Below, in pieces: positions 39,601 to 51,179 of a DNA stretch of 64,000 nucleotides. This stretch comes from Tetragonia tetragonoides (taxonomy: Eukaryota > Streptophyta > Magnoliopsida > Caryophyllales > Aizoaceae), in assembly GCA_038025085.1 (NCBI GenBank), contig CM076147.1, forward strand, positions 24,653,001 through 24,717,000, given 5' to 3'. The notes beneath the pieces were generated by a model. The model saw nothing but the letters and a program-made list of their open reading frames with translations, did no database searches and was not told the origin of the DNA. The translations under genes and the position numbers were made by a program. The number at the start of each line of letters is the position of its first letter. The stretch's first letter is position 1.

Positions 39601-40365
39601 TTATCCTTTTTTTAAAATAAATAAATAAATAAGGGTATTTTTTTGAGATGAGTCGAGTTAATCTGATCTGACCGACTAAGTATGCTAATTTGATATAATA
39701 AGCAGCTTGTACTAATTATACCTTACCTAATAGTATACTGATCTGACTTAATCGTAGCCTCTATTAAGTTGATCTGATTTAATAGGTACAATGAACTGAT
39801 TCCTATTAATACCACAAAGCTCATCTGACCAGATAAAAATTGGGTTCATTTGCAAGTGTGCATCATCATACATTTACATTAGAATGTCGTGAAGCTCAAA
39901 ATAAAGAAAGAAAAAATGGTAAATGTTGAAAGAGATCAAACAAAGGGGCTCATAAGCCTCTTCCTATCACATCAAGCATGCTTCTATTCATGGATTTGAT
40001 CATGTCGTCATGGAGACAGATTGTCTCGCCTTGTTTAATGCTATACAATAGAGTCGTAGAGGTTATATTTACTTTGGTTTGGTTGTTGATGATTATAATT
40101 TTTAAATACAAATTTTGAATTTGAAAATAAATAAGAGAGACAAAATATATAAATAAATTTATAGTCCACTTTGGATGATGATTTATCTATATTAATGGAA
40201 GATCGACGATCGTTCTTTCACTCAAAAAAAGGAATATAAATTCCTACATAAACTCAAATGAGTTAAACTGTTAAGTGAACTATGGACTTAAGGGGATGTT
40301 TGTGAAGTGGGAATGAGAATTAGAGATTTTGGGGATGGAAATGAGATTTGTTTTGGGGGGATAAG

Positions 40366-41798
40366 TGATACGTAATTAGAGCTATTTTCCATGTGATAAA
40401 CGCACTCATTTGATTGGTTTCATGGTAATTATATCATTTCTTTGTGAGATTTTATGATTATTGTGATAAAGATGACTACTTGGGGTATGTTTGTGTTTTG
40501 ATGTGTTTTTAGGACATTTTGAGACCCCGAGGCTTGGTGGAGACTTTGGAGATGATTTGGAGTCGCAATCGTCAAAGAAGAAGTCGACGAAGATGCCTTA
40601 GAGAAATCCAAGCGAGGAAAGAAGTGCAAAAACGAAGTTCTAGGCAAAATTGCACTTGCATGACCATGCGAGTTTGAAGGCTAAACCTTGCATGACCATG
40701 CAAGTAAGTCAGTGAGCTTAAGAAGGGTTGCACGACCATGCAACTTTCCTTCACATTTTCTGCACGACCATGCGAACTGTCGTTTTCACGAGAACACATT
40801 CGTGACCTTTGCCATTCCAATGACTTTTGACCCAAATCCGACTACATTTATTTTGGGGGTTATAAAAGGGGAGAGAACTCATCTCTTTTACCCATCTCTT
40901 ATCACTCCATATTCTCTCAAACACTTTTATGCTTTCTAGAATAGAATCAAACACTAGCTTTATTTTGTAATCTTAAGATTGAAATTTGCAATTTCAAATT
41001 TTGTTCAAGTTCTTCAATCGGAGCATCTTTGGGTATCTCTCATCCCTACTTTCTCTTCCCATCTCTCTACTTCTTTTAGATTAATTTCAATATAGTCTAT
41101 GAATGTTCTTGCTTTTGTTCTTGAATTCTAGTTCATTCATGCTTAATTTAGTTTTCATTAGTTGCTTGTTGTTCTTGAATATCATGAGTACCTAATTCCC
41201 CTTTATCTAGGATTGATGTAGCCAAAGCTTGATTCCTTGATGCCCTAATTTGTTTGATTAGCATGTTTTAGAATATTGTTGCGATCAATTGTTTGTTTTC
41301 TTATTTATTTGTTAGATGACTAACTCATGTTCGAGAGAAACTTGTTAGTTGTCAGAACTCAAAAAATTGACAAGATTGCCTAATCACGAGAGTAGGTTAG
41401 AAAGTCTTGGGATATTTGGAAATGTTATTATCTTAATGCTCTTGATTTAGCTTTATTCCATGAGAATAGGAATTTGGTTATTTTAAGTGTATCCTTTAAC
41501 CGTCGAGAGAGGGTTCTTGGTGTCTTATAATTCTGTCATTGCTTGTATGTTCGATTTTACATGCTAGTTAGACTTATCGTTTGCATCAAGGAATTATAGC
41601 TGAGGTGAAGTCAATCCTAGACCTTTATTCTCGGTATTTTCATCATTATTAGATTGTGTTCTTAGTTGATAAACAAAAACTTCAACTTTTAATCGCTTAG
41701 CTTGTTGAATTTAAGAAAAACTAGTATTTGGAATCGATAGCTCCCTGTGGTTCGATATTTTATTACGACGATATACCCGTGCACTTGCGGGCCTATCA
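40366..41798 (+). repeat. 5' LTR of the Athila-type element
   Basis: 1433 bp, starting tgatacgtaatt and ending gggcctatca. It aligns throughout with the right LTR; by eye the two differ by scattered substitutions and small indels. A TATA box (tataaaag) is at 40861-40868 and an array of near-palindromes lies just upstream (separate entry). U3 is therefore about 500 bp and the rest is R/U5. Confidence 0.95.
40656..40776 (+). promoter_or_regulatory. four near-palindromic tgcatgaccatgca motifs upstream of the LTR TATA box
   Basis: Variants of ttgcatgaccatgcaa start at 40656, 40688, 40728 and 40760, about every 32-40 bp, followed by TATA at 40861. The two middle copies are near-perfect inverted repeats. 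CATGCA is the core of plant RY elements bound by B3-domain factors (ABI3/FUS3/LEC2 type); whether they bind here is inference. The array is repeated in the right LTR at about 48086-48206. Confidence 0.7.
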
Positions 41799-41800
41799 AG

Positions 41801-41822
41801 GTTTTGGCGCCGTTGCCGGGGA
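41801..41822 (+). other. primer-binding site of the Athila-type element
   Basis: The sequence ttttggcgccgttgccgggg starts three bases after the LTR end. This is the well-known Athila-lineage site, assigned to a tRNA-Asp primer in the literature as I recall. Position and sequence both support the LTR boundary. Confidence 0.85.
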
Positions 41823-41945
41823 GCTTTATTCCAATATTAGGCGTTTCTTAGATAGACTAGACTAAGCACGTGTGTGTGTATTACTTGTGTGTCTGTGATT
41901 ACTCTTGCTTTTGCGTTTGATTCTCTTTTCTAGTGTTTGTGGTGC

Positions 41946-44639
41946 ATGACCAGGAGTCAAGGGTCCGATAACCTATTACCTTTGGATCCCGAGATCGAAA
42001 GAAAATCACGTTCCGCTAGAAAGAGAGCACGAAAGCGCCAACAATAAGAGTTAGAGAGACAACAAGAGTTAGAGAAACAACAAGCTACCATGGGAAATGA
42101 TAATAGATCTTTGAGGGATTTTTCCAATCCCACCGTTGGAAATATTGGCTCAAGTGTCACGAGGCCGGCCATTGTGGCTAACAATTTTGAGATCAAAACC
42201 TCCTTTATTTCTTTCATCAAGGAGGACCAATTCTATGGAAACAATGGTGAGGATCCAAACGATCACATTGCTTTCTTTTTGGAGAAGTGTGATACATTGA
42301 AGATGAACGGGGTTAGTGATGATGCACTTCGCCTTCGCTTATTCCCATTTTCCTTAGCGGGAAAGGCGAAGCAATGGTTGAATAGCCAAGAGACCAACTC
42401 ATTCACTACTTGGGAGGCTTTGTCCAATGCCTTCTTGATTCGGTACTTTCCACCGGATTTGGCTAATAAGTTGAGAAATGACATCCATGCTTTCCATAGC
42501 GATGGAGAGTCACTGTATGAAGCTTGGGAGCGGTTCAAAGATTTGCAAAGAAAGTGCCCTCCCCATGGCATTGAACCTTGACTTCTAATTCAAAAATTCT
42601 ATAGTGGATTGAATCCCACTATGAGAATGTCCATCGATGCCGCTGCGGGTGGCTCTATCATGACCTTGAGACTGAATGCTGCTAAAACCTTGCTTGAGAA
42701 TATGGCCTCTAACAACTATCAATGGTCTTTTGATAGGCCAAGTACTAAGAGGAGTAGTGGAAAAGTTGATGTTGATGCGGTGACACTTTTGACAAGCAAG
42801 TTAGATGCTCTTTCTCACCAAGTTCAACGAATGCAACCGAGTAGCTCTCAAGGGGAAGTGTGCATGAGCAATAATACTCAAGAGATGACAATTGAGCAAG
42901 CCAATGCCCTCCATAACGTCAACCCTCGTCCTCCGAATGACCCTTTCTCCCAAACTTACAATCCGGGTTAGAGAAATCATCCAAACTTCTCCTACCGAAA
43001 CACAAGCCCTTTTCCTCCACAAACTCCACCACAAAACAACCCTCCTCCACAAAATATCTACCCTCCACAAAATACCAACATCCAACCACCCGGTTTTCAA
43101 CCAAGAGCTATGTATCAAAATCCGTCACCACAACTCCCAAAGTCCAACCTTGAAAATCTCATGGAAACTTTTGTGAGTACCCAAATGAAACAAAATGAGT
43201 CCACCCAAGAGTCTATCCGACAATTGACCTTAAAGTTTGACTCATTGGTCACTCACAATAGGATGCTTGAGAATCAAATTTCTCAACTAGCTAGCCCTTC
43301 TAGTAGACCTCCGGGTCAACTTCTAGGTAAGCCCGAGATGAATCCCAGGTGGCATGTAAATGCTATTTTCTTGAGAAATGGGGAGAACTTGGAGGAGTTG
43401 CACATGGTGGAAAAGGAGAGTGAGGGGAGCATAAGGAACGAAAGTGATAAAATGGTGAAAGTTGCGAAGCCTTGTGAGGATGGAGGGAAATAAAAGAATG
43501 AGGTGGAGACTCCGTGGCAAAAGGAACCCAATGTTGTTCATATTGAGCCATACAAGCCACTAGTTCCTTTTCCTCAACGGTTAGTGAATCCCACTTTGTT
43601 GAAGAAATATGACAAGTTCTTGGAGGTACTCAAGAAGCTCCATATCAATATCTCCTTCATAGAGGAAATTTCGGAGATGCCTTCTTATGGGAAATTCTTG
43701 AAGGAGATACTTTCCAACAAATGCAAGTTTGATGAGAGTGAAACGGTGTCTTTAACGGACGAATGTAGTGCAATTATCCAAAATAAGTCACCTTTAAAGC
43801 TTAAGGATCCTGGTTCATTCTCTATCCCTTGTGTTATTGGTACAATGGAGTTTGATAAGGATTTGTGTGACCTTGGTGCAAGTGTGAGTTTATTGCCATT
43901 ATCTATCTGTAAGAAGCTTGGCTTAGGTGACTTGAAACCCACCTCTATGTCATTACAACTTGCCGACCGAACGGTCAAGTATCTGGTAGGTGTTTTGGAG
44001 AATGTACCTCTTTAAGTGGGTAAATTCTACATTCCTACGGATTTTGTTGTCTTAGATATGGAGGAAGATGCTAGGATTCCAATTATTCTTGGAAGGCCAT
44101 TCCTTGCTACCACCGGTGCGGTAATTGATGTTAAAGGTGGAACGATTTGCTTGAATATTGGTGACGAGAAGGTCAAGTTTAGTTTCTCTAACAATGTGAT
44201 GAAACCTTCTTTTGAAAATTCTTGTTGTATGGTTGATGCAATTGATCATCCTTTGCAAAATAACCCGAATGATCTCCTTGTCTAATCCCTTAAATGTGGT
44301 GGTCTTTCAATATTTCAAGATGAGGACACCACATTGGGTGATCATGATCATGAAGTTCCCAAAAGAGATGCACAAAAGCTCACGGAAAAGACATGTGTCA
44401 AGAAGAATGCAATAACAAGGGTACAAAAGAGGTTGATTAAGAAAGCTAAAGAGGTTCTCATGGAATGGTGACCTAAAGTCATTGCCAAGTTACAAGCGAG
44501 CAAATTGAAAGATTGTGGAAACAAGAGAGAACATGGTGGCAACATTGTCATCTTTTTGATCCATCGGGGATATAATCAAGAACGTGTCAAGCTCGCGACC
44601 TTAAAAGAACGCTTGTTGGGAGGCACCCCAAGTTTTATT
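41946..44639 (+). pseudogene. Athila gag-protease frame with seven in-frame stops
   Basis: One frame runs from ATG 41946 with no frameshift. Gag: DNRSLRDFSNPTV, NPDDHIAFF-like NEDPNDHI context, FPFSLAGKAKQWLNS, FLIRYFPP, EAWERFKDLQRKCPPHG (retrotransposon gag domain). A Pro/Gln/Asn-rich linker follows (about 42970-43110). Protease: DLGASVSLLP (43870-43899) and [12 protein letters not shown]. Stops fall at 42045, 42579, 42969, 43491, 44013, 44283 and 44469. In each case the expected family codon (Gln, Trp or Arg) gives the stop by one C-to-T or G-to-A change. It ends near RLLGGTPSF. Confidence 0.88.
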
Positions 44640-44819
44640 GCGTTATTTTATTTTTGCTTCTTCAATCAGAAAAAAAAGAAAAAAAAAGAGAAAAAAAAAA
44701 ATTTAAAAATAGATGGTAGTATAGTTAGGTTTCTATAGTTTTGTTACTGGTTTTCTTTTATTTTGTAGGTACTTAACAGAGCTGAGTTCTATATAAAAAA
44801 AAAAAAAAAAAAAAAAGGG

Positions 44820-45615
44820 AGGCCAATCAAGCAGATCAGAATTTCACGGAGCACTGCCTTCGCCCGATTACGCGCCTCAAGGTCTCACCACGCCTGACCG
44901 GGAGAATTCAGCTCGTGCCTCTGTCTGCGCCACCTGATCGGGGGGCTTTTCGTCCTCCACCACCGCCTGACCAGGCGTGTGCAGGTCATCAGGTCTCCCA
45001 CCGGCCAACCGCGCCCGACCAGGCGGTTTTCTGCCCAGCCGCATGCCCGACCGGGCTCCCTCTTCTCATCTCACTGTCTAACTCACCTGCTCGGGCGGAA
45101 TTACAGCCCACGAGTCCCTCGACCAGGTCCAGCCACCACGGCCTCAGCCCTTCACCAGCGCACCCTATTCTCTCTCCTCCCACAAAAAACCCCAAACCCG
45201 TCTCTCGCCTCTCGCCTCCCTCTTATCCCGTCACTTCCCCTGTTCTCTCTCTCTCTCAAACCACATCACCTATGGAATTCCGGCAGCCCACTGTCACAGC
45301 CCGCCCTCCTCACCTCTTCTGTTCCCCTCTCTCTCTATCCACCACCACATGTTCGCTAGAGCCTCCACCACAGCCTCCTCGCTCCTCGTACTCTCACTCC
45401 TATGCTTCTCTTACCTCTCCTCCTCTATTCCTCTCACTCATCATCACCACACATACTCCACCACCACTAACCAGACCGACCACCCAGCCCCTACTCCGGC
45501 AAGCCCCTCTCACCAATCACCTGAGTCGCCATCTCTTCCCGCCTATCCCATCATTAGCACCGCCCTCTTCCCTCATGTGCTTTGGTTTGAAATTTGGTGT
45601 CCAGTATTCCTAAGG
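44820..45615 (+). other. GC-rich, proline-coding segment downstream of Athila protease
   Basis: A sharp shift to C-rich DNA inside an AT-rich element. One open frame (44915-45613, 232 codons) is almost only Pro, Ser, Thr, Leu and has no family I know. Its beginning contains five or six palindromic cgcc(c/t)gacc(a/g)ggcg motifs that translate as PDQA/PDRG. It may be captured host sequence or simple-sequence expansion. I do not regard the frame as an established gene. Confidence 0.5.
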
Positions 45616-47776
45616 CTCGGTTTTCCGGCCGTTTTAGCCGAGCTTTCAACCGAGAACGTCTCTTTGGTGCTTCTGTTTTGTGTGTGAGAGGTATTTTCAC
45701 ACTGTAAGTTCCAGTTTTGGGCACAATTGGTTTTCCTTTGCCCTAGTGCTCTATTTTTGTGACTATGTGATTGATGAGAGTAGGGCATTCGTGATGAACT
45801 TGATTTGGTACTGAATCTGAGATAAATAGGTTGGGACGCTTTATTGACTTGTCCCTGGTTGTCGTGCCTTGACTTGGATGATTGTTCTTGGACTGTTCTG
45901 CTGGGAATTAAACATGATGTTGTGGAGTGCTTTACCCCTTGCATGAGCTCTGATTTGACTTTGTGGTGATTTGTGGGGGTGGTCGTAAGTTCTTGGCCCT
46001 TGGACATTGATAAGCTTGGGGGTATCGTGATTGTGGTTGTTGTGGTTCAATTGGATTATCATTGCTCTCGGGTTACTCTCGTACTTAAGCCATTGTGCGA
46101 CCTCGAGGAGTGTAATGGTGCATTTTCTCACCTTGATCATCTTGCCTCCCCGACTGGGGGAGGCTCCGTGAGTTTTCTCTCCTCCCTTCCCCTCTATATT
46201 GTTGTCTTTTCTCACAATGAGGACAATGTTCGTTTCAAGCTTGGTGGAGGTGATTTTGATAGTGTTTTGTGAAATGTGAATTGCATTGCATATAATTTTT
46301 TGTTTTATTGTTTTTGCATTTTTAGATTAGTTTTTCATTATTTATTTATTTCTTTTATTTTTGTTTGTTTTGCATATAGTTTAGGTTTTAATTTCGCATG
46401 AATAAAAAAATCCAAAAAAATAGAAAAAAGAAAAAAAAAAAGAAAAAAAAACGTGTGAGATGTGATCCTTCGATGATGATTCTTGTTTTATTGTGAAAAT
46501 CGAGAGGATTGACTCTTGTTCTTGTGCAAATGTGATTGAGCCTAAGTTTCACATAGCATGATTGTTGTTGCGATTCATGGTTTGTGACATGTATTATGAT
46601 GACTCTTGAATGTTGTATTGTTGAGTTGGATAGACCAAATTAACCCGTGAGTTTTGAGCTTTGAAGACTGTGCATCACTACGGTCTATTGTGTTTTTCAT
46701 GTGTGAAACTCTCTCTTAGTCATTGGTTGAGAACTCACCTTGGGGAGAGGTTCTTCCACCTCTCCGAAGAGATTTTTCTCTTTTCTCCGTCGAGTCCGCA
46801 CTTGACATTGATTGAACAAGTATGATTGAGGCATTCTTTGAATTTTTAGCTCACATAGCCAAATAAGCCTACCCTTGACAATTTATCCCCTTGTGAACCA
46901 CTTTGAGCTTTGCTTATTCTTTGCTTTCGCCCGCATTACAAGCCTTTTGACCGCAAAAACCATGTTTACCCTTTCGTCATGAGACTTGTGGAGTAGGGAT
47001 TAGCTTTGGAGTTTATGGTACATTTCACAATGTGTAACTCCGTGGTTTGTGTAAGCTCTTGAAAGAATGGTTGAAATTCAAAGTTTGGTTCCAAAAAAAA
47101 AAAACGTTCAAAAAAAAAGGAATGAAGAAAAAAGGATTAAAAAGGTTGAATTCTTGAAAGTTGTGCTTGAATGAAGAGTATTTCAATAAAGTTTGGTGAT
47201 ATTGGTTAGATGTTGCTTTTTGTTAGTCGGAGTTCCGCATTGTTTACCTTATGGCCATGAGGTGAATTAATGATTTTTGCTCCACTAATTTCGTGACATC
47301 CTTAGCCAACTATCCGAACAAATTTGTCCTACCCTTCATCCTTAAGCCTACGTTACAACCTATAAAAGTTCTCTTGACTCGTTTATATCAATTGTCCTTA
47401 GCGGAGAAGATGTGAGACGATTGGTGAGCATATGGTAAACCATGACCTTTGAGATGAGTATTGAGAGAAACCCACTTGAATCGTCAATTTTAAACACTTG
47501 AGTGTGAGTGTCCACTTACCTAAAGTGAGGGTCTTTCTACTTTGCTATGCTACATTCGAGAGTGGGTCTTGTGGTAAGATTGGATGTTTTGTATCGCTAT
47601 TACATGATGTGCTATGTGAATTCAAGCGGCTATATCATTATTGACCTTGACTTGAGTTGATTCTTTTGGGCTTGATGTTGCTTTTGAAACTTGCTTTGAG
47701 AAGGTGATCTCTTGTCCTTTGTTCCCTGTCTCCTCCTTTGTCTTGACGTGTTTTGCTTGGGGACAAGCAAAGACTT
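45616..47776 (+). other. non-coding 3' internal region of the Athila-type element
   Basis: No pol or envelope-like motifs. It includes the Athila-typical block acaatgaggacaatg...aagcttggtggaggtg at 46214-46255. A-rich runs lie at about 46404-46452 and 47093-47120. From 46460 to 47770 it is long 3' non-coding DNA with scattered short repeats. Nothing else is recognised. Confidence 0.65.
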
Positions 47777-47791
47777 AAGCTTGGGGGAGTT
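47777..47791 (+). other. polypurine tract of the Athila-type element
   Basis: aagcttgggggagtt lies immediately before the right LTR (tgatgagtacg at 47792), the expected position for the plus-strand primer. Confidence 0.8.
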
Positions 47792-49227
47792 TGATGAGTA
47801 CGTAATTAGAGCTATTTTCCATGTGATAAACGCACTCATTTGATTGATTTCATGGTAATTATATCATTTCTTTGTGAGATTTTATGATTATTGTGATAAA
47901 GATGACTACTTGGGGTATGTTTGTGTTTTGATGTGTTTTTAGGACATTTTGAGACCCCGAGGCTTGGTGGAGACTTTGGAGATGATTTGGAGTCGCAATC
48001 GTCAAAGAGGAAGTCGACGAAGATGCCTTAGAGAAAGCCAAGCGAGGAAAGAAGTGCAAAAACGAAGTTCTAGGCAAAATTGCACTTGCATGACCATGCG
48101 AGTTTGAATGCAAAACCTTGCATGACCATGCAAGTAAGTCAGTGAGCGTAAGAAGGGTTGCACGACCATGCAACTTTCCTTCACATTTTTTGCACGATCA
48201 TGCGAACTGCCGTTTTCTCGAGAACTCATTCGTGACCTTTGCCATTCCAATGGCTTTTAACCCAAATCCGACTACATTTATTTTGGGGGTTATAAAAGGG
48301 GAGATAACTCATCTCTTTTACCCATCTCTTATCACTCCATATTCTCTCAAACACTTTTATGCTTTCTAGTATAGAATCAAGCACTAGCTTTATTTTGTAA
48401 TCTGAAGATTGAAATTTGCAGTTTCAAGTTTTGTTCAAGTTCTTCAATTGGAGCATCTTTGGGTATTTCTCATCCCTACTTTCTCTTCCCATCTCCGTAC
48501 TTCTCTTTAGATTAATTTCAATATAGTCTATGAATGTTCTTGCTTTTGTTCTTGAATTCTAGTTCATTCATGCTTAATTTAGTTTTCATTGGTTGCTTGT
48601 TGTTCTTGAATATCATTAGTACCTAATTCCTCTTTATATAGGATTGATGTAGCCAAAGCTTGATTCCTTGATGCCCTAATTTGTTTGATTAGCATGTTTT
48701 AGAATATTGTTGCGATCAATTGTTTGTGTGCTTATTTATTTGTTAGATGACTAACTCATGTTTGAGAGAAACTTGTTAATTGTCGGAACTCAAACAATTG
48801 ACAAGATTGCCTAATCACGAGAGTAGGTTAGAAAGTATTGGGATATTTGGAATTGTTATTATCTTAATGCTCGTGATTTAGCTTTATTCCATGAGAATAG
48901 GAATTTGGTTATTTTAAGTGTTTCCTTTAACCTTCGAGAGAGGGTTCTTGGTGTCTTATAATTCCGTCCTTGCTTATATGTTCGATTTTATATGCTAGTT
49001 AGACTTATCGTTTGCATCAAAGAATTATAGCTGAGGTGAAGTTAATCCTAGACCTTTATTCTTGGTATTTTCATCATTATTAGATTGTGTTCTTAGTTGA
49101 TAAACAAAAACTTCAACTTTTAATCTTAGCTTGTTGAATTTAAGAAAAACTAGTATTTGGAATCGATAGCTCCCTGTGGTTCGATATTTTATTACGACGA
49201 TATACCCGTGCACTTGCGGGCCTATCA
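47792..49227 (+). repeat. 3' LTR of the Athila-type element
   Basis: 1436 bp, tgatgagtacg ... gggcctatca, followed by the 5-bp duplication ataag. It keeps the palindrome array (about 48086-48206) and TATA box (about 48291-48298) of the left LTR. The first 12 bases differ by a small indel (tgatacg against tgatgagtacg). Confidence 0.95.
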
Positions 49228-49765
49228 ATAAGGAATTTGTGTAGTTAATCTGATTACCTTGTTTGTTATGTAGGTATTAATTTTGGGAATAGATTAAAGA
49301 TTATAACGTTAGTTTACCAAAATGCCATTAAGAAAAACAGGAGACAAAATTTGCAGTCTTTTTTAGTGAGCATTATGGTAATTTAACTTTATGAATTCTA
49401 TTCCCACCTCCAATCACCTACCAGCCCCCTTCTGGGATTAAAAACGTGGGAATATAGGCCTTTTTAGTTAACCCCATACTGAGATTTTTTTGGGGGGATA
49501 AGGAATTTGTGTAGTTAATCCCATTACCTTATTTGTTATGTAGGTATTAATTTTGGGAATATATTGAGTATTATAAAGTTAGTTTACCAAAAAGTCACTA
49601 AAAATATATGAGACAAAATCTGCAGTCATTTTTAATGGGCATGATGGTAATTTAACTTTAAAAATTTTATTCTCACCTCCAATTACCAGCCCCATTGTTG
49701 GATTAAAAACGTGGAAATATATGTCTTTTTATCCCCCGTCCCTACTCCCTTTCTATTCCCCATCC
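49228..49765 (+). repeat. 265-bp direct duplication
   Basis: The segment starting ataaggaatttgtgtag at 49228 recurs at about 49499, with the same order of landmarks: taggtattaattttggg, gttagtttaccaaaa, gacaaaat(t/c)tgcagtc, atggtaatttaacttt, ggattaaaaacgtgg. The bases before the left LTR (ggggggataag) equal those before the second copy. So the LTR element landed at the start of the first copy. Confidence 0.85.
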
Positions 49766-50718
49766 CTTATCCCAGACATGAGATTTTAAAATACTAATTT
49801 TCTTATCCCTATCTATCTCCTCCTTCTATTCTCACTAAACAAATGCTCCGTTAAGTTTAGTTTGCTACTTACATTCAAACTCAGATAATATCTCCATAAA
49901 ATTTATTATTGGACAACAAAGTTATTGCCAGGTCATTTATGGCATATATGGAAACCTAATAGAGCTCATCCTTTTAAGATTAGACTGGGCAATAATAGTG
50001 TTTATTAATCTGACAATAACATCACCCGATTTATTACCTATTTGTTTTAGTTAACTTTTTTTTAGGTTGATATTTTAGTTACATAGGTTTTCATAACTAC
50101 GTGCTTATTGTAACTCAGATATATAATATCTCAATAAATTTTGTTATATCACAACAATCTTTGAACAATATCTCTTTTACACGATTAAAAAAAACATATA
50201 TTTTTAGCTATGTAGGCCTTCATAACTGGTGTACTTGATCTTATTACATTGAGTAGCTGCTTAGGCTCTGTTCTCTTCAACTTCTTCCAAGTATTCAGTA
50301 GATCAGTTTAGTTCAAAAAAAAAAAAGTTCAGTTCAGATTTATTCATATCAGTTTGGTAAACCAAAGTACAATTTTACTCTTTGTTATTGTGGTCTGTGG
50401 ATTTAGTAAAAATAAGTTCAGTTCAAAAAAATTCAATTCAGTTCAATTCAGTATTGTGCAAATAAGTTCAGTAAAAAAAAAAGTTGAAGAGAAAATGGTC
50501 TTACAATTGTTAGTTTACCATTTACACTAATGATCTAAAGCTACATATCCCAAAACATATGCATACATAACATAGGTAGATGATTAACTTGTTAATCAAA
50601 TAGAATTACATAGTTATTGCATGAAATAAGGAGCGAGAGGCATCAAGCATATAGAAGAAAGGGGTGAAAAGAACATGAAAGGTAAAAAATGACGATCTTG
50701 CCTTATTAAGGAACATAC

Positions 50719-50957
50719 CTTTGGGTGCATTTGTTAGAGTTTACACGTTTAGTTCAGTTCAGTTCAACCGTCAATTCAATGCTTCAAATTGAGTTAATTG
50801 ATGTTCAGTTCAGTTCGGTGGTGCTGAGTTCAGAAACATATTTTTTGTCTCACATATCCAGCTATGTTCAATTCAGTTCAGTTCAGTAATATTCAGTTTA
50901 GTGATGTTGAACTCAATTCAGTTTTGGTAAGTTCAACTCTAACAAACGCACCCAAAG
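50719..50957. mobile_element. MITE, 239 bp, with ttcag repeats inside
   Basis: Ends are inverted repeats: ctttgggtgcatttgttag at the left and ctaacaaacgcacccaaag at the right, one mismatch. The interior has many gttcagttcag units. Target duplication is unclear. The ttcag interior resembles the element at 26563-26838, but the ends differ. Confidence 0.75.
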
Positions 50958-51054
50958 TGTGAAAATATACGCAGTCGTTTAATTTCTCTAAGAGCTCAAA
51001 CTTTTCATCTTCGCCATTACTTGTGAAACAAACAATAAAAACAATTCGTTATAT

Positions 51055-51175
51055 TTGGTTCCAGGTTCGAGTGTCCTCAAGGTCACTAAAAGTTTTCCTG
51101 GTCGATTTTTTTAGGGCCCATGAGATTATTCAAGTAAAGTTTGAACACCCAAATTATCTAAAAGAAAAAACAATT
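51055..51175 (+). mobile_element. tRNA-derived SINE, 3' portion
   Basis: aggttcgagtgtcctcaagg carries a box-B-like core, followed by gtcact, tagggcccatgag, aaagtttgaacaccc and an A-rich end. This is the family described at 10974-11080 and 27245-27430. The box A region is not recognisable. Confidence 0.6.
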
Positions 51176-51179
51176 TGTT

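Larger units (their letters stand above)
40366..49227 (+). mobile_element. Athila-type Ty3-gypsy LTR retrotransposon without polymerase
   Basis: Two long terminal repeats (40366-41798, 47792-49227) begin TG and end CA and are flanked by ataag on both sides (40361-40365, 49228-49232). The primer-binding site just after the left LTR reads tggcgccgttgccgggg, typical of Athila. A single reading frame holds gag and protease only; no RT, RNase H or integrase motifs are found between 44640 and 47791. Before the right LTR there is an Athila-style aatgaggacaatg ... aagcttggtggagg block and a polypurine tract. It is a non-autonomous gag-carrying element of the kind called TR-GAG. Confidence 0.92.
40292..49850. 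mobile_element. older TIR element hosting the Athila insertion
   Basis: The left end ggggatgtttgtgaagtggg and the complement of the right end (cggagcatttgtttagtgag) are imperfect inverted repeats, each next to ttaa (about 40288-40291 and 49851-49854). This recalls PIF/Harbinger-like MITEs, but the class is uncertain. Without the LTR element it is about 0.7 kb. Its interior contains a duplicated 265-bp segment (49228-49765). Confidence 0.5.

Noticed and set aside
40656..40776. CRISPR-like array (four similar palindromic units with spacers)
   Set aside because: Only four degenerate units in a plant LTR, spacers also conserved between the two LTRs, no cas genes. It fits a promoter repeat.
44915..45613. 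Envelope-like or cell-wall (extensin-like) gene
   Set aside because: The 232-codon frame is proline-rich but has no Ser-Pro4 repeats, signal peptide or membrane segment. Listed only as an unusual segment.
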